This document shows, in pieces, positions 11,408 to 21,413 of a stretch of 64,000 nucleotides of DNA. The notes below the pieces were generated by a model. That model was not told the DNA's origin. It was given only the letters and a program-made list of their open reading frames with translations, and searched no databases. Positions within the stretch are counted from its first letter, which is position 1, and each line of letters starts with the position of its first letter. The position numbers and the translations under genes are program-made. Origin of the DNA: Clytia hemisphaerica (taxonomy: Eukaryota > Cnidaria > Hydrozoa > Leptothecata > Clytiidae). The stretch is from assembly GCA_902728285.1 (NCBI GenBank), contig CACVBU010000819.1, positions 124,001 to 188,000 of the forward strand. Reading direction: 5' to 3'.

Positions 11408-14400
11408 CAGAGATTTGGGAAAAGAGGATAAGAATTGCGCTATTCAGCTATTGAAATATAGGCTAGGGAACCTTTTGTTCTATTGAAATATCTGCGCCCG
11501 ATCGATTGTTTTAGTTCTGAGCCAATCGGAGCGCTTGATTATTCTATGTGCACAAGACTAGAAATACAAACAAAAAATGGCAGCCGCGGTTGATATCGAA
11601 AGTGAAATAGAAATATTTCTACTATCGGGGATTTTGGTATTTTTTATAAGCACTTTTCATTTTGGACATGGCGGATACAGTGTAGGTCGAATCAAAAAGT
11701 TTCAGTTTTAGCCAAAATACTTTCCTCAAGGAATGCTCGAATCAATGTCACAGATTATATTGTAGAAATAGAAATAATTACTAGTGAAAAAGAATTTAAA
11801 ATTCATTGCATTCAAACACAAAACGAAGCTGGTAAAACTAATATAGTTTTTCATTACTTCTCGGGCTAAAGTGTTTCATCATATAAAAAGAGCTAGCTAG
11901 GTTGAATATTAGAACAATGAAGGGGAAGGGAAGGAAAGGAAAAAAAACAGGACTAAAACAATGGCAATTCATGATATCAATGACTAAAAAATCAAAAATA
12001 TCATGAATTTTTTTGTAAGAACTTTTTGAAGTTTACACAACAAAGCAAAAAATAATAGCAATAATATAATACAAAAAAGTAGCACACATTAAAAACAAAA
12101 ATTATATACAAAAATCTGGTCGCGTTGTAATAACAAAAAATAATAATAAACTGGTTAAATTTCTGGACTAATTTGATTCTTGTTATGTCAATTTTATTTG
12201 TCTTATTGCTTCCAAAAAGTTACTTAAATAATTTCAAGAAAATTAATTACAATAAAAAAACTTTGACTTAATTTTTCCTCACTAAAAGCACTTTGGAAAA
12301 TAAACATATTTATTGTGAAACACTCTTGGATTTAGGGGGGCTCACTAATTCCAATAGAGGTGTGACTCAAAGATAAAAAGCAATTTACCCTTTCAAATGA
12401 AATTTTAGAGAAAAAGAGCATAAATATAACCAGACTGAAGATGAATAATTATATAATGTGATGCATGAAAATAGTTCAGTGTCCAAACTGGAATTTCCAT
12501 TAAAGCATTTTGATATCTCTATGGTTGGTTCATATCTTGTATTTGTAGTCTACCCGCATTCTGGTGTCTTGTTTGGGACTATTTGCGTAATCAAGCAGGA
12601 AATCCTGGTAAAACAGGGATAAAAAGCCCTCAATCCAACTGCAAAGAAACCATGACATCAGCAATGTCATCAGAAAAAAAACTGATTTGTACATAATGCA
12701 GCATGTTTTGGTATCGAAATTCAGTTGCCATTAAAAAATAAATTTCATATATACTACATACATTATATACACATAAGAACTCATTTTTATTGGCAATTAC
12801 AGCCATTACATATCAAAATCAAATCAAGATGTACTTTCCAGAGAGGATTTATATGATACAAATTGATTCACAGGGAAAAATTTGAATCCAAAAACATCCA
12901 AGATAGAAACAAATTGTTAGGTACACATAATGCACATAATCAATTTGATAGAATTATTCCATTGTTGTTTCCATTGAGTTAAATATGGTTTCCACTCATC
13001 CATCTTATAAGCAGAATTTGTTGGTGTTTACAAAGATATTGAGCCTTGTACGTGACAAATTCAGACAAATTTTAAGCCAATTCTCATTGTATACCAACCA
13101 CGTGAAGGTACAAAATAATTCATGGATCTAGGTTATTGGGCAGTATGATGGTAACTAACCTGAAAGTATATAATAATGAAAATGGGAATTAGGATCTTTG
13201 CAGCAAGCTATCATGAACAAATAGACCTTTTTCAAAGATGAAAGAGACCACCTTGTTGAATAATTGTCCAGCAGAATAACAATGATAAAACCATGCATAA
13301 TTATTACAATATGCATGATACAGTATGGCTCTATCATTGTTTTTATAGCTGGACCACATAATTATTCAACAGGACGTCCTCTTTGAAAAAAGGTCTATAC
13401 ACAACACAAACAACAAATCTTAATTCTACCAACCACCGACAACAACCGGTGAAATAAATCTTATATATAACTGGATAACGGTCAATACTTCATGAGCCAA
13501 TCCAATCTATTAACCGGTCAGAGCCAATCTACCAACCGGTCAGAGCCAATCTACTAACCGGTCAGAGCCAATCTACTAACCGGTCAGAGCCAATCTACTA
13601 ACCGGTCAGAGCCAATCTACAAACCGGTCAGAGCCAATCTACTAACCGGTCAGAGCCAATCTACTAACCGGTCAGAGTCATAGTTTTTTAAATTACATTA
13701 AGTAAAAATATATTAGAGCCTGATTGCAATTTTCTGTTACAAAAACTTGAAATTTCAATCCCAAAAAATGTTTTTCCTCAGTAGAAGGTAAAAAGGCATC
13801 AAGGATAATTTAGCGTGTACTTACCAAATCTAAAATCCATTGCCATCAAGCAAGTTTTGCTAGGAAAACATTATTTTTTCATCTAAAACTAGGAAAAAAA
13901 TACAACATTTTAGTCGATTTGTCCATCTTCAATCAAAATACTAAGAAAGTTTGAGGATGTGTCATGTAAAACTAAGCTATAGGTTGTCACTTAATCAACC
14001 TTACTGCTACCCATAAAAATTATGTTTGCAACACAAAAAAAAAATAATTTTATTCAACTTAAACATACAAAAAATACACTTTTTTATATAATTTCAGCTA
14101 TCTTTGAAGGATGTGCCAAAAAGATCTAGAAGGTGCCAATAAAAACCAAAGCTAGGCTAGTCACCTACAACCATTTGCCAACCCAAACCACTTTATTTTG
14201 ACTCTGAAAGACTTTCCAGTAAGGGCAAAACTAGCTAAAAATAAAAAGGTCCCATTTCACATCCAATTTTAGCATGCCTGCTTCCGCCATCTTTTTCTCA
14301 AAAAATAAAGCATGCAACAGCAGATTTTTTTGTCAGTGGAAACCCCAAAAGATCGTTATTTTCTTTTCAGTTGTTTATATAAGTAGAAAACCCCTCCAAA

Positions 14401-14587
14401 GGAGTAAATTCAGACAGTTTTTCTTGAACTGTTATAATACTGCACATAACGCCATTTTTTTCGCAGTACCTTCTTGGCCAAGTTGTCCCCTAGCCTAGCG
14501 ACTTCAGACGACGCCGAATTCAATGATCAACAATGAGAAAACAGCGAGCGGCAGCGGCGATTCTTATCCTCTTTTCCCAAATCTCTG
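11408..14587. mobile_element. hAT-like non-autonomous element, 3.18 kb
   Basis: The ends are CAGAGATTTGGGAAAAGAGG (continuing ATAAGAAT) at 11408 and its exact inverse ending at 14587, giving a 28-bp terminal inverted repeat. A direct repeat GTTGTAT flanks it at 11401-11407 and 14588-14594, a probable target-site duplication (hAT elements usually make 8 bp). CAGAG fits the hAT terminal consensus CAGNG. No transposase frame is present inside. It carries the 22-bp tandem array at 13493..13679, acquired or amplified within the element. Confidence 0.75.
13493..13679. repeat. 22-bp tandem array, about 8 copies
   Basis: The unit is aaccggtcagagccaatcta with ct spacing, repeated head to tail with only a few substitutions. 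It lies inside the hAT-like element 11408..14587. Confidence 0.95.
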
Positions 14588-14904
14588 GTTGTATAAAGGA
14601 AGGTTGAATTTCAATGAAATGAAGAAAATTCGTCAAAAAGGCCAAAAAATCGGGTAAAATTCATAAAAATACATCAAATACGGGTTTCGAGGTAGATCCA
14701 GCCTAACATAGACTTTATTCAGTCTAGAGCCAAAAATCTGACGAAAATTTCGGTAAAAGTAAATTAAAGTGATTTTGATGAAGATTCTAAACCCTTTCGA
14801 CCCTTCAGTTTCAAAATCTATGTGTTTTGTTATTCTTTTACTGGTCACACTTTCTTAGAGAAAGCTCAAGTTCCAAAATTTGGTTTTTATTTTAGTAAGT
14901 GAGG

Positions 14905-15420
14905 ACAGCGCTGAAATTCGAATTTCCCACTGTAAATCTTTTGAGGCATAAATCTGCCTCACAGGTCATACCCGTCCGGTATACATCAGATTCGAGTATA
15001 TCCACCAAATTTGAATTGAAATCCCTGTTAAATTGCAATATTTCAAGCAAAAATCCCACTTTGGACTGGAAAAATCTATAAATAAAATGGACATGACCCA
15101 AATTTTTTTGCAGTGATAGTCTTCTGGAAACACTCCAGGGAAATAAAAATCATTTGGGTCTGGGATTTGGGTATATCCGCTATTATGGAAATAAAATCCC
15201 TGCTAAAACTGGCTAAAACGCGCGATACTTCGAGCAAAAATCCCATTTTTGACTAAAAAATTCTCTAAAATGGCAATAGCCATGAACCCAAATTTTATTG
15301 AAGTCATAGTTTTCTGGAAATGTTCCAAGGGAAATCAAAATAATTTGGGTCTAGTTTTTTGGTATATCTGCCATTATGGAATTGAAATCCTTGCTAAAAC
15401 TGGCTAAAACACAATATTGA
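14905..15420. repeat. About 192-bp tandem repeat, 2.5 diverged units
   Basis: The segment 'atagtcttctggaaacactcc ... aaaactggctaaaac' (15114 onward) recurs from about 15306 with roughly 85% identity. A more diverged relative precedes it (ttgaaatccctgttaaattg, about 15015). Confidence 0.7.
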
Positions 15421-15925
15421 CTGAACAAGTCTTAAAAATAGATTTCAATTCTACTATGGTGTTATTTGACATGATGTGATTTTGTGCACGTATTAACAAA
15501 AATTTGTATTGCTGACCTTCGAAATTATATTACGAGACATAACAACGTACCTTAACAACGTTTACACCTTGTCTGTGAACTGTGAGTGTAATGCAACTGA
15601 AATTTCCGAATCAACTTCCGCATGTATATTGACAGTGAACTTTCCTGAAGAAATATATAATTTTGACAACTCAAACCTTAACGGGTGACAAAACAAGTTC
15701 AAACGATCGAAAAATTTGAAAGGAAAACCTTCTAAGAATCTGCAGCACTAAGTTTTGTGAAAATATTTTTAAGGGTCACTTCTTTAGCAATTTTGTCTCT
15801 CTTAGAGTTACCTTCTAAGCAAAAATCAGTCTCACTAAGGATCGGTTTTCGGAGGTTCTGTCAGCATATACTCCTCATCTGCCAACCCTAGCACCCCTTC
15901 CCCAACCCGGGCCAGATATCTAGTC

Positions 15926-16215
15926 CATTGAGTTTCAAGCCCGAAGGGCTAGAGGTCAATCTCTAACCTTTCTCAGGCAAGAAAAATTGAAGCCTTAAAA
16001 TATGCGCCGTATTTTTGATGACGGATTGAATCTAGCAATTCCTTTGTTTTTGAGTGATATATTTTTCGAAATTAAGCGGTAAATTTTAGTTTCAATCTGT
16101 CATTTGTGTAAAAACCAGGCGGGTCGCTCAAGGCCGCGCAACTTTGGTAGGATTTGTTGGCTTCAAATCCTACCAAAGAGATTGACCTCTAGCCCTTCGG
16201 GCTTGAAACTCAATG
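15926..16215. mobile_element. hAT-like MITE with 8-bp target duplication
   Basis: Inverted ends of about 40 bp begin cattgagtttcaagcccgaa and are near perfect. The element is bounded by the 8-bp direct repeat ATCTAGTC at 15918-15925 and 16216-16223. An 8-bp duplication is diagnostic of hAT-type transposition. 290 bp, no ORF. Confidence 0.85.
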
Positions 16216-16597
16216 ATCTAGTCCTTCAGGTCATACTATCAACCTATGGTATGGAATATATTATAGGAAAAATTGATACGTGACAGCGAGAACTCTCCTA
16301 AACAATTTTATCATGAAAAGATACTCAACCGCAGAGAGTTTTCTTAACGGTGCATTTCTATGGCACGAAAATTTGATAAACATGAGAAAGCGCACGGTTA
16401 TTGGTTTTGCGTGAATACGTGCACGAATTAAATTCTTTTCTCACTCATTTTTTCTATAGTTTCTACATATTTTGGTGCTTCTTTTTAAGTTTATTGTCGA
16501 AAATATCCTCAGTGTGATTTACGTAACTGTAGGTTTGGGACCAGGGAATAGAAAACTTTTAACCTTCTGGTTGAGTCTACAGATAGTAAAATTTTAA

Positions 16598-17431
16598 ATG
16601 GAAGGCTTCAGCTCGTCACTAAGGCGTATTAAAACAGTAAACGAAACACAACCATCAAAAGATTCATCTTCAACTGGCCCTACCAATGATCATGTTTGGG
16701 AGAGGGCTAATACCCCAACCGATTCTACAATATCTGGATTTGACCTGAACTCAATCGATGAGGAATTAAGAACAATAAACATAGTGGAAGCGTTAAACGA
16801 TACAGGTATATGTATATTGGATAATTTTTTCAGCAAAGAACAGTCAATGAAGATTGCTAAAGTAACCAAATTTTTATACCAAAATATACCAGGACTTTTT
16901 ACTGAACCGTTAAATATGACCCCACCTTCGAAGAAATTTCGTTTTGATAAAACATGTTGGGTAAAAGGGACGGAGAATTTCGTTGAATGTTATTCTGAAG
17001 TAAATCGTGCTTTCGCAAAACTGATCAAAGACATTTTGGACGATTACAACAGTACTGGTATAGATGCCAAACCTGATGAAAACAGATCAAGAAGTTCTAC
17101 AAAGAAACGCGTGAAGATTACGCATCGTTCTAAAATACAAATCTCCTGTTTCCCCAAAAATACTGGTGGCTATTTACCTCATATTGATAATCCCAGGGAT
17201 AATGGACGCATCTTAACTCTGGTGTATTACCCAAATGAGAAATATGATCTGGAAGAATGTGGTGGTCTGTCTAGATTCTATGTTAATGATAAAACGAAAA
17301 TGATGAACGTAGAACCAATACAAAATCGCTTGGTGATCTATTGGTCTGACAAGAGGGTGATCACAGAAACTTTACCAACGTTTAGAGATGTTTTTTCCTT
17401 GAGCTGTTGGTTTTTTGGAGCAATGAAGTGA
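16598..17431 (+). CDS. EGLN/PHD-like 2-oxoglutarate dioxygenase-fold protein, probably catalytically impaired
   Basis: A single 277-aa exon. An in-frame TAA directly precedes the ATG. Residues about 60-277 align over their length with the PHD (EGLN) prolyl hydroxylases, which hydroxylate HIF-alpha using Fe(II), 2-oxoglutarate and O2. Clear anchors are GICILDNFF (70-78), CWVKG (120-124), GGYLPHIDNP (190-199), VYYPN (209-213), CGGLSRFY (221-228), IYWSDKR (247-253) and CWFF (270-273). The first His and Asp of the iron triad are present (H195, D197). In the PHD family the distal ligand lies in 'RxPHEVxP'; here the segment is RVITETLP, so Thr256 replaces the His. The arginine that anchors 2-oxoglutarate nine residues later is Val265. 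There is no MYND finger. Absence of introns suggests a retrocopy, though the frame is intact. It could be a regulatory pseudoenzyme or an aberrant sensor. Confidence 0.85.
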   Translation: MEGFSSSLRRIKTVNETQPSKDSSSTGPTNDHVWERANTPTDSTISGFDLNSIDEELRTINIVEALNDTGICILDNFFSKEQSMKIAKVTKFLYQNIPGLFTEPLNMTPPSKKFRFDKTCWVKGTENFVECYSEVNRAFAKLIKDILDDYNSTGIDAKPDENRSRSSTKKRVKITHRSKIQISCFPKNTGGYLPHIDNPRDNGRILTLVYYPNEKYDLEECGGLSRFYVNDKTKMMNVEPIQNRLVIYWSDKRVITETLPTFRDVFSLSCWFFGAMK

Positions 17432-17475
17432 TGTTAATTGAATTTTCAGCTGAATTTATAAAATTAAACATCAAA

Positions 17476-17481
17476 AATAAA
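17476..17481 (+). terminator. Polyadenylation signal AATAAA
   Basis: 45 bases after the stop of the EGLN-like gene. Confidence 0.5.
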
Positions 17482-17513
17482 AAATAGTGAATAGGCTATC
17501 CATTTCTAAACAA

Positions 17514-17784
17514 TACAGGGGTATTGACGAATTTTTCCAGGGGTGATGATCTATAATCTATCAATTCCAAGGAGATTTTGTTCTTTTAGATTTACAAGAG
17601 GACATTTAAGATTTCCAAGGTTCCCAAGGGGTTCTTTCTTCATATGCTGAAATCAATAGCTGTTTCCAGCCCCTTTCAAAAAAAATCAACTTCTAGGGGG
17701 TTCATCTTAACATTTGAAGGGAATGATTTGTTATTATTCAAAACATTCAGGGGGTTTGTGAAAAAATACGTCAATACCACTGTA
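17514..17784. repeat. MITE related to the GGGCCATTCC family
   Basis: Ends are tacaggggtattgacg and the inverse cgtcaataccactgta, with the same internal 'tttccaggggg' words as 3803..4072 but without the outer ggccattcc. Confidence 0.6.
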
Positions 17785-18146
17785 TAAAATTTTTCTGGAA
17801 AATCAAGGTGATCACTAAGGAAATTACAGGGATATTTTTTCACTAATTGTAGGTTTTTAGGAGACAAAAAACAGTCATTTTTTCGACATTTTGTCTTCTT
17901 TCAAAAGAGAATGAAAAGGGTATACTATTTTATACTTTATTTTTTATTTTTGGAGATTACATTTCACTAGGACATAGGAAAATTTTCAAAATATTTTTGA
18001 TACCCCAGGAAATACCATCTCAAAATTACCGTGTGTACATTATTTTTCTTCTTTTCTAAATTGTAGATCATTATAGAACGTTTTACTTTGAGTATGAATT
18101 TAACTTAAATCGTTTTCTTCTGGAAGGTTTAGATTACGGAATTTTG

Positions 18147-18378
18147 CAAGACCGCGTCAAGGATTAAACAGCGCGGGAGGTCTCGTAACCCAGCCCTAGT
18201 TTTCGGGGATTGGTCCAACCGAAATAGTTTTAGCTTTACGCGTAAGGGTAGTTGAACCCGACTGAGGTGCAGCACATCAAAGGCCGACTATCATTCCTCT
18301 CTGATGGGAGATTGGCCCGCTCCTTTGAAGCTTTAGCGCGGGCGGCCACCAATCCGCCATCGGAATATCAGATGACGA
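18147..18378. repeat. GC-rich insert, possible SINE
   Basis: About 230 bp markedly richer in GC than its surroundings, with gcgcggg words near both ends (agcgcgggaggtc and tttagcgcgggcgg). I see no clear A/B boxes. It is probably a repeat, since nothing in it looks like a gene. Confidence 0.35.
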
Positions 18379-18856
18379 GCTAAGCAACTTTTAGAAAAAT
18401 AAATATATATTATATAAATGATATTATGATTTCAATTTTTGAGCTCTATCAATTTTTAGAAACTTTATAATTATGTTGTACTCAAGCATTCTTGATCTTG
18501 GAGTAGAGAAATCATATTGGTTTTACTGTAAAAATCATCATTATATTTCAATTTAATTTCAATCGAAAATAGGCTTGAAGAAATAAATAAAGAGTACATG
18601 AAGGATAAACCCCTATGGGCACGCAACGTCTTTTGGACATTCAATGGACGGCTTTAAGACCTTTGGACGTCCTAGAAACGTACATTAGACGACCAAAAGA
18701 CATTTTTACCCATTGGGACACATCATTAGGTTGGAAAATTTAGTCATTTTATGAAATCAATCATCTGCCTAATGGTTTACTAGTTCCAAACAAAAGAACC
18801 AGTGAATTAAGGCTAGCCTCAGCTGTTCTTATTTTCAAGCTTAAATGATACCTTAA

Positions 18857-19039
18857 GGGAACTTATTTTGGCGGGAACTAATTTTGGCGAGCGGCGAAAT
18901 TCTTAAAAAATTTTAATTTTGGTGGGAACTAATTTTGGCGAGTCAACGAAATATTTAATTTTGGCGGGAACTAATTTTGGCGAATTTCGTCTAAATTCGC
19001 CATATCCGCCAAAATTAGTTCCCGCCAAAATAAGTTCCC
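18857..19039. mobile_element. TTAA-flanked MITE (piggyBac-like target)
   Basis: Long inverted arms begin gggaacttattttggcggga and are nearly perfect. TTAA flanks both sides (18853-18856, 19040-19043), the target duplication typical of piggyBac-type elements. Internal repeats of 'aattttggcg' add secondary structure. A diverged relative with the same ggcg words occupies about 21620..21840. Confidence 0.7.
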
Positions 19040-19045
19040 TTAAGG

Positions 19046-21075
19046 TAATATAAAGCTGACTTTATTCACTTATTGACCTGAGAGGGGCCAAATCAAAGTT
19101 TTCTTGCCATTTCTGAAGTCTAAGGCTGGCTGGGATTGTTCTTAGGTTAGTGGCAAATTTGAGCCACATTTTCTTAAATTATTCTTAACTTAACTTATAA
19201 AAATGCTCGGAGGACCTTTGAAGCAAAAGCAAGGTCTTTATTGAGGAAGAATAAAGATTTAAATCGAAGATCCGCAAAACTGATTTATCGTGACATTTTT
19301 CAAAATTTATGTTTTTGACCCAATGAAGGAAAATCTCTAAACCATTCCGAAACATTTCTGAAAAGATCTCTTCTCTGCTGCCTACAATATCAAATCAAAG
19401 AGGGAAACTTATTTCTGGCACACCATCTCCTAGCAAGTCTTTGGATTTTTGTATGATGAAAAAACATGTTGTTAACAGAGTCCAACATGCAAAAAAGATA
19501 AGGTTCAGAAAACAAGCTCTAAAGCCTTTGGAACTAGCCAATGAACCTCATGTGTGGTAAAAACATACATTTCATTTAAAATTTCGGTTTTGAGAAGCTA
19601 TGTGGTAGATCAAGTAAGCGTGTCTGTGTGCACGTTCTTAATCAAAAACAGAGCTTTTATAAATGCAAACAATTAAAATTAAAGCTATTTAATTGACGGG
19701 AAAAAGGATAAAGGATAATCCAGTCGTAAAGTATCTTACGTACTCTTAGGTGCCAAATAAACGCCCCCCCCCCGCTTGTTAATTTTTCGAAAATTTTCCA
19801 CCCCCCCCCCGGACCTTATTAGGACCCCTCCATTTATTAATTTTTAAGAATATTTTCAGTTGGCAAAACAAAGTCCCCTTATTTTGCTCCAAAAAGCCTG
19901 TATTTACTTTATTTTTGGGTTTTCAGAAGTACAATTTCCGACCTCCCCCCCGACAATTAGTCCCCCCGCCGTTTATTAAAATTTCGAAAATTTTCCAACC
20001 CCCCGTTTATATCCTACACAGTGGGGGCTAATGGTTAAAAAAAAAACCGTGAAACACCGGCGTTACTCTGTACCAGAGTGTATCTCACGTTTATCGCTTC
20101 GTAGCACACTCTGTACGCATTGTCTGTTTAATAAATAAAAATTCCCGTACGGAGACTCTACGATGAAGTTTGATTTATATATAGAAAAACACTTCTGTCA
20201 TTGTCTCCCCTCTCTCACCAACACTCCATCGAAGCGGTCGGTTTAAAAAATTCGACTTTTCAATACCGAAAAACAGGTCATTTTCCCGTCAAATACCGGA
20301 ATACTGGATTCTCGGAAGCACTCCACTACACAGCATTTTTAACAAACTTTCGACGCTACTAACTACTTTGTCAGCATAAAATATAAAATGGTGAAATCTT
20401 ACCTGTGGTTCATTTGAAAGCTTTTGCTACCGGAATGGACCAGATGTGATAAATTCTTTAGATGTTTCTAAGTAAAAGGAAAGAACTAAATCACTTTCTT
20501 CATGGATTTTTTACAACATGGCAATTCTTTAAAGACTAAGAGGGGGTTTATCTAACAAATCCTGTATTACTAAAAATAGACAAAAAGAACGACAAATTTT
20601 GCCGTCCACAACGCCGACTGTACGTGTAAGTGACAGTACCACCCCTACGGATTCATCCCTCTTTGTTTATCACGGGAATTAACTACATGTGGTTTAAAAG
20701 ACTAACTGCTAATAACAAAATCTAGAGAAAAACCAAAAAGAACTGGCTTTCCTGTATTATATCACTTTAGCGATTTAAAGTCAATGAATTTTTTTCTTTA
20801 AAAAATATGGCTCTGTCTGCACCAATCCAACTTTTCCATTTTCATGTTAATAAAATTAGAAAAACAACTACACGATAATGACCCGATCCTGATAAAATCT
20901 GATGATGCAGTGTAGGAACTACAAAATCCTAGCGAATTTTGTAAGATCAATCTCGTCAAAATGTTTGTATAATTTAAATCATTAAGTGGATTGGATTGAT
21001 TAAATCGTCCAAGCAGGTTTAAAACTTCAGGTTCTCTTATAAATTAAAATCAAGCAAGTTTTATTATTTTCTTAC
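19046..21075. other. Gene-free stretch with poly-C tracts and dispersed repeats
   Basis: Contains poly-C-rich tracts at about 19764-20005 and a dispersed repeat at about 20545-20695 whose relative lies at 40950-41100. No supported gene. Confidence 0.5.
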
Positions 21076-21152
21076 CAGCACTAACACGAAAACAACATTC
21101 GAACATCCCAGCTTTATTAACGACGGAATGCGACAAGCATCTTTGATTATCT
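21076..21152 (-). CDS. Orphan candidate exon
   Basis: Bordered by a strong acceptor (ttttttctttag) and a GTAAGA donor. One open frame (phase 2 in, phase 1 out) reads DNQRCLSHSVVNKAGMFECC and continues FRVSAG. No partner exon could be matched by phase, so it may belong to an unseen gene or be chance. Confidence 0.25.
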
Positions 21153-21255
21153 CTAAAGAAAAAAATATGAATCATCTTTCTTACATTTTTCGTAACTATT
21201 ATTCTCCAAGCCCAGATCCTGGCACGGTCAGGAGAAAATCGGTTGTCCAAAGCTA

Positions 21256-21413
21256 CAGTTAAATCTCGCTAATTCGAGCTCGAGCGGGGATACAATTTGT
21301 TCGAATTAGAGAGAGATTTGAATAATAGAAAGTATTTTACAAGAGTGCTCTCTTGACGGGAATACAGGAAAATTTGGCGGATAATAGAAGTTCGAATTAG
21401 CGAGAATCTACTG
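21256..21413. mobile_element. pogo-like MITE with TA flanks, copy 1
   Basis: The left end is CAGTTAAATCTCGCTAATTC. The right end is the inverse of CAGTAGATTCTCGCTAATTC. The dinucleotide TA lies at both borders (21254-21255, 21414-21415). CAGT ends with TA duplication are typical of pogo/Tc1-mariner MITEs. 158 bp. Confidence 0.8.

Noticed and set aside
13493-13679. CRISPR-like array
   Set aside because: It is a head-to-tail 22-bp tandem with no variable spacers, in animal DNA, inside a hAT-like element.
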